A DNA stretch of 64,000 nucleotides from Varunaivibrio sulfuroxidans (GTDB lineage: Bacteria; Pseudomonadota; Alphaproteobacteria; Rhodospirillales; Magnetovibrionaceae): assembly GCF_029318635.1 (NCBI RefSeq), contig NZ_CP119676.1, forward strand, positions 2,989,001-3,053,000. The letters are read 5' to 3'. The notes under the pieces were generated by a model. The model ran no database searches. It worked only from the letters and a program-made list of their open reading frames with translations, and had not been told where the DNA came from. Position 1 is the stretch's first letter, and each line of letters starts with the position of its first letter. The position numbers and the translations under genes were made by a program. This document shows positions 42,394 to 50,849 of this stretch, one piece after another.

Positions 42394-43982
42394 TTTTGGC
42401 CTTTAGGTCGGCGGCCTCGCCGCCCGCGAGGCGGGCCTGGAAGGTGGCGCGGGCCAGCTTTTCGGCGAGTGCGCCGGCGTCCATGCCGTCCAGCGCCCGG
42501 GCCAGGGTGGCGATCAGGTCGTCGTAACTTTTCGCGTTTTCGACGCGATCGATCAGCGGGCCGGTGATATCGTCGATCGCCGCCGCCCAATCGTCGCCGG
42601 CGGCCAGCTCGGCGATGAAGGTTTCGATGGCGTCGGGGGCGGCGGGGGCGGCGGGGCAATGTGGACGTCGCCGGCGGTTTCGCCCACGGCGACGGCCCTC
42701 GCCCAGGCGGACACGGACGGCCCGGGCGGCGCGGCGGATGGCGGGGCGGCGGCGGGCGCGGTGAGCACGTCGTCGGCGCCGTCGGGGCCGACAGGCCCAG
42801 TTTATCGCGGACTTGTTTGGCCGACACTTTGAGGCCGACCGGCACCAGCTTGGCGAGGCTGTCGGTCATCTGCGCAAGGTCGGTCTCGTCGGCGCGGCCG
42901 ATCCTGATTTTGGGATAACGTTTTTGCGGTCCCTTGTTGAGATCGATCATCGGCCGGACGAGATCCCGGTTGAGCGTCGCGCTCAGCTCCTTGGCGTCGG
43001 CCCGTTCGATGTCGTCTTTAACCCCGCCGTGGACGCGGGCGGCGGCCAGCGATCCGCCCTTGACCTCCGTGGTCAGGGTCTGGCCCAGCACCGCCTTGGA
43101 TATTTGCCGGTCGATCCAGTCGGCGAACTTTTCGAACATATCGACGTTGCCGGTGATTTTGGCCTCGATAAATTCCAGCTCCATCCCCTGGGGGATGATG
43201 CAGGCGGCGTCCGACGCGATGTTGGCCACCGCGCTTAGCAAAACCTCTTTTTCCTCTTTCGTCGCGTGCGCGCCATAGCGCCCGACGCGCAAGGGATGGC
43301 CGAAGCGTTCGGCGAAAATCACCCAATCGCGCACGTCGAAATTTTTAAACAGATATCCCCACGCGGCGGCGCGGGCCAGGCCGCCCCGGATCGGCAAGCC
43401 GGATTTGGCCTTGGTCCGGTGGCGGATGAATTTATAGGCCGCGAGCGGTTCAAGCGCGCCGCCCGCGCCGATCAGGCGCAGCGTCACCCCGTCCATGGGG
43501 TCGAAGCGGAACCACCTGGGGTCGCGCCAGATCAGGCGGGTGGGCGTCCACTGCCCGCCGCTGGTGTCCCACATGATCTCGGCAACGGAATAACCCTTGC
43601 CGACACTGTCCAAAATATCAAACAGCTCATCCTCCAACTCCTCGCGATCGAGCCAGCCGCGGATTAGATCGGCGTTGTCGAGATCGTCCTGGGTGTCGCC
43701 GCCGGGGATCACGGTTAACTCCAGCTGCGCGACCTGGCGCTTGCGGGTACCCAGCACGCCCAGGTAGTGCAGGTCCTTTTCTTCAATCTCCTCCGCCATC
43801 TCCAGGTAGCGCGTGGCGTCGCCCGTCTCGGCCTCGCGCAGGATCGCCGCCAGGCGGCCCGGCGTCAGGCCCTGGGCCGGGTGGCCGCCCTGGAGCCCAC
43901 GCACCCCTTTGAGGGTCGGGGCGGACAACTCGCGGGCGAGGTCGCTTTTTTTCATCGGCCGGCCCCATTGATCGGTAAGCAT
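42380..43982 (-). pseudogene. Portal protein (DUF935, Mu gp29-like), interrupted by two frameshifts
   Basis: Residues from 43982 down to about 42784 are a good DUF935 portal (DLHYLGVLGTRKRQVAQLEL, SVAEIMWDTSGGQW, RFGHPLRVGRYG, QISKAVLGQTLTTE). At LGLSAPT, near 42778-42783, the frame needs one extra base to continue as GADDVLTAPAAAPP in another phase. Near 42635-42639, in a G5 run, one more base is needed to read DAIETFIAELAAGDDWAAAIDD and on to the stop at 42380. The third segment is the usual C-terminus of the family. Either two real single-base losses or two homopolymer errors explain this. ATG 43982 overlaps the terminase stop. Confidence 0.8.
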
Positions 43983-45493
43983 CACCAAGCTCCTTTTGCG
44001 TTAAATCGCGCCCGCCCGACCAGACCGTCCGCCGCCCCGTCGCGCCCGGGCGGCGGCGCGGCGGTGTAGTCGTACTCCATGGCGTCCTGGCGGCTGGCGA
44101 AGTGCGCGAGCGCGCCCGCGATGGCGCTGTCGCCGTGGCGCCGGCCGCCTTGTTTGTCCTTGGTGCGGGCGTTCTCGGGGATACGGGCGACGCCCCGGTC
44201 CATGACGATGGCGCGGTGGTCGGCGAGGATGTCGGCGTCTTTTGGCAACGCGATCGCCCCGTCCTCGAACGCGGCCTTGTAGGGCGGCATGTTTTCCCGG
44301 TACCACTCGGCGGAAAGCATGACCTGATAGATGCGCCCCGCGCCGTAGCGCTGCATGGCGCGTTCCGCCAGATACTGGCCGTTGCCGCGCGCGTCGAACG
44401 CGCCCGCCCCGAAGCGCGGCAGCCGGTCGCAGATGTAATACAAAATCTGTTCTTGCTGCTTAAACGGAATGTTGCGCAATTCGACAACGAACGGCGTGCG
44501 CCGGATCAGCGATTGATCGACGGCCAGCGGCCACAACACGGTCAAGTCGCCGGACCGGCCGAAATCCTCGCCGATCACATGGCGCAGCGCCGGGTCCAGG
44601 TTTTCCAAAATCGGCGACAGTTCGCGCGCGCAAAAATCGCGGCACTCGGCCTCGCGCAGGTGGTCGGCAAGCTCGGCGAAGCCGGCGGGTTGTGCCCAAC
44701 GCACCACCGGGGCGGCGGCGTCCATGCGCGCCTCGATCAGGGCGGCGGAAATAAATGTGCCCGACCCCTGGGCCGGGATGCAAAACAGTTCCTCGTCCGC
44801 GCCGTCGCCGTAAAAATTGATAATCTCGCCGCGCCACGCAGCCTCGGCTTCGGCCGACCAGGCCTTGCCCTGGGTCTCGCAGATGCGCTTGTAAAGACCG
44901 TCGGCCAGGGCGGCGTCGAAATCGGTACGGATCAGGCGGTAGTTTTTGCGCCCGGCGCGCACGTCGCCGACCAGGACGTTGAAGGCGCCCGCGTCGCCGT
45001 TGTGGGTCGAGCACACAACCACCTTGCCGCCCCAGATCAGCAGCGCGAAGGCGGCCTTAAGGACCTCGTCTAAATTGTCGTGGAACGCAGCCTCGTCCAA
45101 AATAACCAGGCCCTGCATGCCGCGCAGGGAGCGCGGGTTGGACGGTAGGGCGACGACCTCGAAACCGCTGGCGAATTTAATCCGAAAGGCGAGGACGTCC
45201 TTGCCTTCGTCCTTTATGACAATCTCCTCGACGGCGCGCGCGGCCTGGTCGAACAGCCCGGCCCACCAAGCGCAGGTGTCGATAAACTCCCGCGCCATCT
45301 CCAGGTTGTAGCCCATGTAAAAAACGTTCATGCCGCCCGCCGTCTTCGCGGCGGCGGCGTGCAGAACGGCGACGGCGGCCAGCGCCCAGGTCATGCCGAT
45401 GCGCCGCGACTTTTCGATGACGACGACGGCCGACGCGAAAATGGCCGCCAGCGCCCGCTGCTGATAGGCCAAAAATCCCTTGACGGCGTCCAT
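43982..45493 (-). CDS. Terminase large subunit (Mu gp28-like)
   Basis: A 503-aa packaging motor. The ATPase part has an adenine/Walker A-like EKSRRIGMTWA, Walker B LVILDEAAF and coupling motif STHNGDAGAF. The nuclease part has acidic residues in IGEDFGRSGDLTVLWP and FDARGNGQYLAE, and a final GDSAIAGALAH. I chose the ATG at 45493, which overlaps the TGA of the gp27-like gene; a GTG one codon earlier is possible. Confidence 0.9.
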   Translation of the reverse strand: MDAVKGFLAYQQRALAAIFASAVVVIEKSRRIGMTWALAAVAVLHAAAAKTAGGMNVFYMGYNLEMAREFIDTCAWWAGLFDQAARAVEEIVIKDEGKDVLAFRIKFASGFEVVALPSNPRSLRGMQGLVILDEAAFHDNLDEVLKAAFALLIWGGKVVVCSTHNGDAGAFNVLVGDVRAGRKNYRLIRTDFDAALADGLYKRICETQGKAWSAEAEAAWRGEIINFYGDGADEELFCIPAQGSGTFISAALIEARMDAAAPVVRWAQPAGFAELADHLREAECRDFCARELSPILENLDPALRHVIGEDFGRSGDLTVLWPLAVDQSLIRRTPFVVELRNIPFKQQEQILYYICDRLPRFGAGAFDARGNGQYLAERAMQRYGAGRIYQVMLSAEWYRENMPPYKAAFEDGAIALPKDADILADHRAIVMDRGVARIPENARTKDKQGGRRHGDSAIAGALAHFASRQDAMEYDYTAAPPPGRDGAADGLVGRARFNAKGAW

Positions 45494-46059
45494 CACGCCG
45501 CCCCCAGGATGCCGTCGATGATAGCGGCCCTGGTTTCCTTGGTGATGCCTTGTTTTGTGGTCTCCTTGAGCACCGCCTTGACCCGCGCGGCGGCGTCCGC
45601 CTTGGCTTTTTTCTCGGCGTCCTCGCGGATTTTCATCTCGCGGTCGAGGTCGATTTTGTTGGCCCCCGCCAAGTCTTTCAGGGCTTTGGACAAGAAGGAC
45701 AGGTCTTTTGTATCCAAACCGCCGTCATCGTCCATGCTCTCCATGCTCGCGGACAGGTGGTCGAAGACCAATGAGCGCAGGACCTCGACCAGCAAACGGC
45801 CCTGCTTTCCTTCGGTGATGTCGGGACCCAGGTCCTTGACCAGCGCCTCGGTCATGGCGCGGCTTTGGCGCAGCTTCGCGCCCATTTTTTCGACCTTCTT
45901 GACATGGCGGTGCAGCGCCGAGCGGGAGATGTCGTAGCCCCGCTCGCCCAGCCATTCCAAGAGGCCCATCAGGGTCATTTTTCCCGAGACGATCAGGCCG
46001 TCCAACGCCTTGCGGTCATCGTCTTCAAGGCCGGTCTGAATGGTGCTTTTTTGGCCCAT
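45493..46059 (-). CDS. DUF3486 (Mu gp27-like) small terminase-type protein
   Basis: A 188-aa protein matching DUF3486. It has a helix-turn-helix start (LDGLIVSGKMTLMGLLEWLGERGYDISRSALHRHVKKVE), a central helix with SLVFDHLSASMESM, and a lysine-rich coiled-coil C-terminus. It probably recognises the packaging site and acts as small terminase. Start ATG at 46059. It lies directly before the large subunit, as in Mu. Confidence 0.85.
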   Translation of the reverse strand: MGQKSTIQTGLEDDDRKALDGLIVSGKMTLMGLLEWLGERGYDISRSALHRHVKKVEKMGAKLRQSRAMTEALVKDLGPDITEGKQGRLLVEVLRSLVFDHLSASMESMDDDGGLDTKDLSFLSKALKDLAGANKIDLDREMKIREDAEKKAKADAAARVKAVLKETTKQGITKETRAAIIDGILGAA

Positions 46060-46070
46060 TAAAGCCCCCT

Positions 46071-46373
46071 TTAACGGCGGGACGGGCGGGCGACGCCGGC
46101 GATGACGTCTTGGCGCGTCAGGTGCAGTTCGCCGCGCCGCGCCAGGTGCGCGACCCATAGGGCGCCGTCCGCGATTTGCTCGATATCGATCGCCAGCTCG
46201 TTTTGCAAAAATTGCAATTCGCCGCGCAATTCGGCGTCGTTAAGATTATGGCCGTAGGCGGCGAGCGCCTTTTGCACGACCCGCTCGTTGAGCGATCCGG
46301 CGCGGTCCTCGCCCAGCAGGCGTAGGATGACCAGACGGCGGTCCTGCCGGAAAACGTCCTTGACTACGCTCAT
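46071..46373 (-). CDS. Mu gp26-like winged-helix phage protein
   Basis: A 100-aa protein with an ArsR-like or winged-helix layout: FRQDRRLVILRLLGEDRAGSLNERVVQKALAAYGHNLNDAELRGELQFLQ and then WVAHLARRGELHLT. This is a common small protein in the Mu gp25-gp27 segment. ATG at 46373 overlaps the stop of the DUF2730 gene. Function unknown. Confidence 0.78.
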   Translation of the reverse strand: MSVVKDVFRQDRRLVILRLLGEDRAGSLNERVVQKALAAYGHNLNDAELRGELQFLQNELAIDIEQIADGALWVAHLARRGELHLTRQDVIAGVARPSRR

Positions 46374-46732
46374 ATCTTCGCCCCTTTCATCTGCGCCTCG
46401 ACCAATAAATTGAGCGGGCGTTCGACCCGTTCTAGGGATTCCTTGAACCCCGCCAGCCGCTCGTTGAGGATGCCGATTTCGCCGTCCATCTTGGTCATCT
46501 GTTGCAGTGCGCCGTGAAAATCGCGCGCGCCGGGCAGCGCGTCGATCCGCGCCTCCATCACCAGCGCGCGCTGGGTAAGGTCCTGGATCAGGGCGAGGTG
46601 GTCGTTTTTGACCGCCTCGATCTCCGAGCGGTTGGCGCGGTGGCGGCTCATCGCCCAAGTGTAGAGGGCGTTGACCACCATCCCCGCCAACACCAGGGTG
46701 TCGAGCCAAAACTTGGCGGCGACGAAATCCAT
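46370..46732 (-). CDS. DUF2730 (Mu gp25-like) membrane protein
   Basis: A 120-aa protein with one N-terminal transmembrane helix (about residues 8-27, FWLDTLVLAGMVVNALYTWAM) and a long coiled-coil C-terminus (ILNERLAGFKESLERVERPLNLL). This is the DUF2730 layout. Its place among the lysis genes suggests a spanin- or antiholin-like role, but that is not shown. The start shares a base with the holin stop. Confidence 0.8.
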   Translation of the reverse strand: MDFVAAKFWLDTLVLAGMVVNALYTWAMSRHRANRSEIEAVKNDHLALIQDLTQRALVMEARIDALPGARDFHGALQQMTKMDGEIGILNERLAGFKESLERVERPLNLLVEAQMKGAKI

Positions 46733-47280
46733 CAGGCGCCCCCCTTGCTGCCCGCCATCAGGCGTTCGATCATGGCGTTTTTGCGCGAGCTGCCGGACGA
46801 GGAGCCGAAGTAGTACGCGCCTATCTGCGTCACCAACGTGCCCAGCGCCCCCAGCATGATGGCCAGCGGCTGCATGGCGTCAGATGGTATGGGGACGAAG
46901 ATCATCGCGCCCAGGATTCCAAAAAAACCCGCCAGCGCGGCGAGCGCGATCAGGGCGGGCATTTTGTCCTTGGTTTCGACCTGGCGCTGTCGCGCGCTGT
47001 CGCGGTCGCGCGCGGCGAGGGATTCCATTTCGATGTCCAATTCGCGCATGTGCGCGGCGAAATCGGACTCGGCTTTTTTAAGCGCCACAAGCTGCTGCGG
47101 CGTGGCCCCGGCGATGGCGGCGGCGGCGGCCTTGGGGTCGTCCGACGGCGCGCCCAAAATGGCGCCGGTAATGGTGCGCGCGGCGATCCCGCCGAAGGGG
47201 CCGCCGATGGCGGCTCCCAGGGCGGGGGCGACGGTCGCCAATATGCCCTTCGCGGCGTCCCAAATATCGGGTCCACTCAT
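46732..47280 (-). CDS. Holin of the GTA 3TM type
   Basis: A 182-aa protein. The N-terminal region GILATVAPALGAAIGGPFGGIAARTI is hydrophobic. The middle reads ATPQQLVALKKAESDFAAHMRELDIE and then DRDSARQRQVETKDKMPALIALAALAGFFGILGAMI, with a second membrane helix and a third near LAIMLGALGTLVTQIGAYYF. This is the gene-transfer-agent holin family pattern. The start overlaps the lysozyme stop. It should let the lysozyme reach the cell wall. Confidence 0.8.
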   Translation of the reverse strand: MSGPDIWDAAKGILATVAPALGAAIGGPFGGIAARTITGAILGAPSDDPKAAAAAIAGATPQQLVALKKAESDFAAHMRELDIEMESLAARDRDSARQRQVETKDKMPALIALAALAGFFGILGAMIFVPIPSDAMQPLAIMLGALGTLVTQIGAYYFGSSSGSSRKNAMIERLMAGSKGGA

Positions 47281-47837
47281 GCGTAGGCCCTCCTGAGCCA
47301 ACCGGTGCGGTAGATTTCCAGCTTGGGCTTTTCCGCGATCAGGGTGCGGTAAAAGCCCGCCGCCTCCGATCGCGTCGCGGCCACCACCTGCATCGGCGGC
47401 AGGCCGGCGATGGCGGCGCGGGTCTTGGGTCCGAGGACGCCGTCGTCGGTCAGGTTCGCCTCGCAAGCGCGCGCGGCGCGCTGCAACAATTTGTGCGCCT
47501 GGCGCGGCCCCATGTTGACGGCCAAGTCGAACACCTTCGGCCCGACGAAAGGCGGCAGGTCGCCGTACCCGTTCGGCGTCCAAAAATGGTCGCGATAGAT
47601 TTCGATCGCGGCGCCGCGCGTCATGGCGCGGATGTCGTGGGCGTCGATATCGCCGTCACGGTCAAAGTCAAAGTCGGAAAATCCGTCGCCGTCGGTATCG
47701 ACCGCGTGGATCGAGAGCAGATACCTCAGCGAGATTCCGTAATGGGTCGCCCCGCCCGGATCGTTGGGGTCGGCGGAAAATCCGCCCTCGTGTTTAAGGA
47801 CGGTTTCGACGGCGGCGGTGAAGGCTTTGTCTTCCAT
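47277..47837 (-). CDS. Endolysin, glycosyl hydrolase 108 family, with Ca-binding-like insert
   Basis: A 186-aa N-acetylmuramidase. The catalytic glutamate is in KHEGGFS (Glu17), followed by DPGGATHYGIS. The C-terminal peptidoglycan-binding part has FDLAVNMGPRQAHKLLQRA and DDGVLGPKTRAAI. Residues about 47-69 are an aspartate/glycine-rich insert (DTDGDGFSDF, then DRDGDIDAHD) like two EF-hand or dockerin loops. I chose the ATG at 47837. It is the first late gene, after a gap with candidate activator sites. Confidence 0.85.
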   Translation of the reverse strand: MEDKAFTAAVETVLKHEGGFSADPNDPGGATHYGISLRYLLSIHAVDTDGDGFSDFDFDRDGDIDAHDIRAMTRGAAIEIYRDHFWTPNGYGDLPPFVGPKVFDLAVNMGPRQAHKLLQRAARACEANLTDDGVLGPKTRAAIAGLPPMQVVAATRSEAAGFYRTLIAEKPKLEIYRTGWLRRAYA

Positions 47838-47870
47838 GCCGCGAGGATATGGCGGCGGGCGCAACAAAGC

Positions 47871-47908
47871 CCCCGTGACAAATGTCAGGGGGGCGGGGTG
47901 TCAGGGGG
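47871..47908 (-). promoter_or_regulatory. Candidate activator site before lysis genes
   Basis: Contains TGACAAATGTCA flanked by CCCC and GGGGGG, then a second GGTGTCAGGGGG. The TGTCA copies lie at 47883-47887 and 47899-47903. The pattern matches the region before the protease gene (40815-40861). It sits 34 bases upstream of the lysozyme start and directly downstream of the Mor-type activator gene. Confidence 0.45.
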
Positions 47909-47936
47909 CGCCCGCCGTCCGGCGATTGTGCGCCGA

Positions 47937-48308
47937 TTAGCCGCCCGCGTCAAACAGCGGCAACGGGCGGCGCAACCGGCGGCGGATACGGCGCACCGTG
48001 CGCGTGGACATATCGCACGACAGCGCCACCGTCACCGCCGACGCGCCCTTATCGGACATCGCGGCGGCGGCCGCGCGGCGCGCCGCGGGGCCGCGCAGGG
48101 CGGCCATCGGTATCGCCAGGCGGCCATGGCCGATTTCCCGCGCGATGGCGCGCGCGGCGTCGAGGCCGACGATCCGCGCCAACTGGCAATCGGGATGCGG
48201 GTTTTTGGGAACCTCGATCTCGGTCCCGCCGCGCGCCCGGGCCAGCGCCAGCGCCGCGCCGTCGCCGGCGACGGCGGCGATCTCAGCCAGGATGCCGGGG
48301 AGGTTCAT
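47937..48308 (-). CDS. Mor/C-family transcription activator
   Basis: A 123-aa protein in the Mor family that activates middle or late genes in Mu-like phages. The dimerisation part is LPGILAEIAAVAGDGAALALARARGGTEIEVPK, followed by IAREIGHGRLAIPMA. A C-terminal helix-turn-helix reads VTVALSCDMSTRTVRRIRRRL. I chose the ATG at 48308, just after the stop of the upstream gene. It is the last early gene, and only one such activator is present, so it may control both lysis and head genes. Confidence 0.8.
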   Translation of the reverse strand: MNLPGILAEIAAVAGDGAALALARARGGTEIEVPKNPHPDCQLARIVGLDAARAIAREIGHGRLAIPMAALRGPAARRAAAAAMSDKGASAVTVALSCDMSTRTVRRIRRRLRRPLPLFDAGG

Positions 48309-48309
48309 A

Positions 48310-48576
48310 TTAAAGACCCCCATTGCGCAGACGCCAAACGGTGACCAGGCAGTGCAGGCGGGTGTCGTACAGCACCCGCATGCGCCGGCCGGGGCGTTTG
48401 ACGGTGAGCCAAAAGCGGTGCCTGTCCGGCGTTTCGAACGCCGGGCGCAGGCGCTCGATCGCGGCTTCCAGGCGCACGATCCCGTCGCCGCGAATGACGA
48501 CGCCCCGCTGGCGGGCGCGGCGGCGGACATGCCGCGCGCAAGCGGCGCGGTGATGCGCGGGGTCGGAGGCGGTCAT
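48310..48576 (-). CDS. Early phage protein, 88 aa
   Basis: A small basic protein of unknown function. It has an arginine-rich start (HRAACARHVRRRARQRG) and a beta-strand C-terminal half (HRFWLTVKRPGRRMRVLYDTRLHCLVTVWRL). ATG at 48576 overlaps the stop of the gemA gene by four bases, and its stop touches the mor start. It sits where Mu has gp17. Nucleic acid binding is plausible from charge only. Confidence 0.65.
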   Translation of the reverse strand: MTASDPAHHRAACARHVRRRARQRGVVIRGDGIVRLEAAIERLRPAFETPDRHRFWLTVKRPGRRMRVLYDTRLHCLVTVWRLRNGGL

Positions 48577-49277
48577 GGCTTACCCCCCTTCGCGGCGCGG
48601 ATTTTTTTGCCTAAAATCTCGATGACGCGGTCGGCGGCGCGGACGGTGAGATTGATCAAGGGTATCGGCGGGCATTCGCCGAGGATTTTCGCGGCGTAAA
48701 ACGGCAGTGCGTCGCTGCCGTCCGCGACCGCGCCCCGCGCGGAAAGGATGCGCCACTGCGCCTCGATCACGCGCGCGCGGGGGTTGTTAAGCGGTGTGGG
48801 GATCGCCGCGATCGGCGACCAATCGACGCCGCCCTGGCGGGTCGCCATCGCCTTCAGCGCCTCGATCACCTTGACCGTTTCGCACGGGTCCATCCATTGG
48901 AGGGCCTCCTTGCCGGTCAGGCGGCGGGCGAAGTGCGCCAGGGCGCGTTCGGCCGGGTCGCGCACGACGCCGAGGTGATAGAGCGATAGCCACAAGGCGC
49001 GCATTTTCGCCGCCTCCTCGCCGCCCGCCAGCGGGCGGACGCCCGCCCGTTTGGGGGCGGCCTTTTTGGGGCGGAAGCCGGCGTCTTTCATGTGGGCGAT
49101 TAGGTTTTCCAACTCGCCGATGTTGAGTTGCGTCGCCGATCGCCGCCCGGAAAAACGCAGCGCCAAGACGTCGCGATACGCGTCGTCGGACCAGCCCAGT
49201 TGCTTTTGCGCGATCTTGATCTTGGCGATCATCCCCCGGCGCACCGGGGTGGTTTTGTATTTGCGATGGGCCGTCAT
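48573..49277 (-). CDS. gemA: GemA (Mu gp16-like, DUF1018) regulator
   Basis: A 234-aa protein of the GemA/Mu gp16 family. MIAKIKIAQKQLGWSDDAYRDVLALRFSGRRSATQLNIGELENLIAHMKDAGF is the family signature. The C-terminus has WRILSARGAV and the ending RAADRVIEILGKKIRA. In Mu this protein affects host gene expression and supercoiling, but its mechanism is unclear. It overlaps the methyltransferase gene by four bases. Confidence 0.85.
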   Translation of the reverse strand: MTAHRKYKTTPVRRGMIAKIKIAQKQLGWSDDAYRDVLALRFSGRRSATQLNIGELENLIAHMKDAGFRPKKAAPKRAGVRPLAGGEEAAKMRALWLSLYHLGVVRDPAERALAHFARRLTGKEALQWMDPCETVKVIEALKAMATRQGGVDWSPIAAIPTPLNNPRARVIEAQWRILSARGAVADGSDALPFYAAKILGECPPIPLINLTVRAADRVIEILGKKIRAAKGGKP

Positions 49278-49900
49278 GATTTATTCCTCCAAATCGTGCC
49301 GCCGATTTCGGCGCCTTTATGCCCACGCTCCCAAACAAACCAAGCCGTGGGCATGAAGCGCCCGCCCTTGCGGTCTTGGGGCGGGATGGTGAACAGCCAG
49401 GTGTGGGCGCGATCGCCGCACAGCCAGACGCGCGCGGGCGGCCGGGCGTCCCACCAGGCGCGGCGACGCCCGCTTTCGCGCCAGGCGAGACGCTGGAAGC
49501 AGACGATCTTTCGTGCGCCCAGGGCGTGCGCCCGATCGACGAATTCGCACGCCCGGCTGAACGGCGGGTTCATCAGGACGGTGAAGTCGCCGCCTTGAAA
49601 TCGTTCGGGAAGATCGGCGGTCTTGAGGGTTAAAAAATCGACGCCGGTGCGGGCGGAAAAGCCCCAATCGTAGAGGTCCATGGCGAGAACCTCATAGCCG
49701 TAGTCCTCAGCCGCCACGGTCAACGCGCCGGCGCCGCAGCACGGGTCGAGGATGGCGGCGGTCATGATTTCGACGTCGAGAATAGCCGCGATGGCCCAGC
49801 GCGGCGTCTCCCATGCCTCGGCCGCCGCGGCCTGATCGGCGAGGGTGGCGAAACCCGGCGCGGGCGCGGCGCAAAGGTGGGGGAAAAGTGTCTCGTCCAT
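49274..49900 (-). CDS. Phage DNA methyltransferase, N6-adenine type
   Basis: A 208-aa methyltransferase. SAM motif ILDPCCGAGAL is at 50-60 and the catalytic NPPF at 111-114. The middle has VLAMDLYDWGF and the end includes WLFTIPPQDRKGGRFMPTAWFVW. The order of motifs fits a small gamma-type N6-adenine methylase without a separate recognition domain. It lies in the early operon, so it may modify DNA during replication, apart from the Dam-type enzyme at the right end. Confidence 0.8.
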   Translation of the reverse strand: MDETLFPHLCAAPAPGFATLADQAAAAEAWETPRWAIAAILDVEIMTAAILDPCCGAGALTVAAEDYGYEVLAMDLYDWGFSARTGVDFLTLKTADLPERFQGGDFTVLMNPPFSRACEFVDRAHALGARKIVCFQRLAWRESGRRRAWWDARPPARVWLCGDRAHTWLFTIPPQDRKGGRFMPTAWFVWERGHKGAEIGGTIWRNKS

Positions 49901-49902
49901 GG

Positions 49903-50160
49903 CTATCCCTCCAGATCGGCGCGGTAGCCGGGGCGGTTTTGGGCTTCGGCGTCGGCCTCGGCCGCCAGGCGTTTAAGGCCGTTCCAGTCGGCGGCGACGC
50001 CGTCCAGCGCGGCGGCGTCCAGCGCGCGCCGGGCGCGGGCGATGGCGCAACCGAGCCGCGTGCGGGGAACCGATAGCCCGCGCCCGGAGCGAAACGGCGC
50101 GGCGGCGATCAGAAGATCGATCAGGGCGGCCTGCATCAGTTCGGGCGATCGGGCGGTCAT
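49903..50160 (-). CDS. Early phage protein, 85 aa
   Basis: A helical, arginine- and alanine-rich protein (SPELMQAALIDLLIAAAPFRSG, then GCAIARARRALDAAALDG). It starts at 50160 behind AGGAGA and ends two bases before the methyltransferase start. I recognise no family. Location between gam and the methylase suggests a small accessory factor of early growth. Confidence 0.65.
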   Translation of the reverse strand: MTARSPELMQAALIDLLIAAAPFRSGRGLSVPRTRLGCAIARARRALDAAALDGVAADWNGLKRLAAEADAEAQNRPGYRADLEG

Positions 50161-50184
50161 CGGGGATCTCCTGTCCGGGGAATG

Positions 50185-50712
50185 TCAGATGATTTCTTCC
50201 AGCTTGGTTTCGTCCGGCTTGATGACAAAGTCCTCGCCGCCCGAGGCGATTTTGACGCCCTCGACGGCGGCGGCGACGATGGGGTCGGCGCGCATGGCGT
50301 CTTTGTCAACTTCGCGCTTGGTGCGGATAAACCGGGTCAGTCCGAGGTCGGTCAGCCGGTCGATCACGGCGACCACGCCGCGCACGGTGACCTTGGGCGG
50401 ACGGGTGCGCCAGGACACCTCGCCGGCCAAAAAGCGCGCGGTCTTGACCTTGCCGCCACCGGTCAGTCCGTCGCGGTTGGCGGCGCACCAGGTGCGCACG
50501 CCCTGGGCGAGGGTTTCAAGATCGGCGGCGGCCAGCGCCAGCGGGGCCTCGTAGCCCGCCTTGACGGTGGCGATCTCGCCGTCCATCGCGTTTTTCAGGC
50601 CGTCCTGCACGCGTTGCAGATCGCCGATTTTGCGGATCGCGGCGTTGACGTCGGCCTCGTTTTGCGGGACGGGCGCCGTGGCGGCTTGTTTGATGCGGGC
50701 TGTTTTCGCCAT
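50185..50712 (-). CDS. gam: Host-nuclease inhibitor Gam (Mu Gam-like)
   Basis: A 175-aa protein of the Mu Gam family, which binds DNA ends like Ku and blocks host exonucleases. The coiled-coil start (DVNAAIRKIGDLQRVQDGLKNAMDGEIATVKAGYE), the ETLAQGVRTWCAANRDGLT core, and KTARFLAGEVSWRTRPPKV followed by FIRTKREVDKDAM are diagnostic. It starts at 50712 behind AGGAGC. It protects linear phage DNA on infection. Confidence 0.9.
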   Translation of the reverse strand: MAKTARIKQAATAPVPQNEADVNAAIRKIGDLQRVQDGLKNAMDGEIATVKAGYEAPLALAAADLETLAQGVRTWCAANRDGLTGGGKVKTARFLAGEVSWRTRPPKVTVRGVVAVIDRLTDLGLTRFIRTKREVDKDAMRADPIVAAAVEGVKIASGGEDFVIKPDETKLEEII

Positions 50713-50849
50713 GGTTCGGGCTCCTTGTCAAAACGGTCTTTTAAGGGGGTCGATAAGGACCCGTATAAGGGCCATTATCGGGACCGCGATCAGGCCCAAA
50801 ACGGGGCGGATGAAGCGGTTTTTGAGGCGCGCGCGGGCGCGGCGGCGGA

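Noticed and set aside
42553-42768. A separate 71-aa gene inside the portal region
   Set aside because: It is the middle segment of the portal protein displaced by the two frameshifts, not an independent gene.
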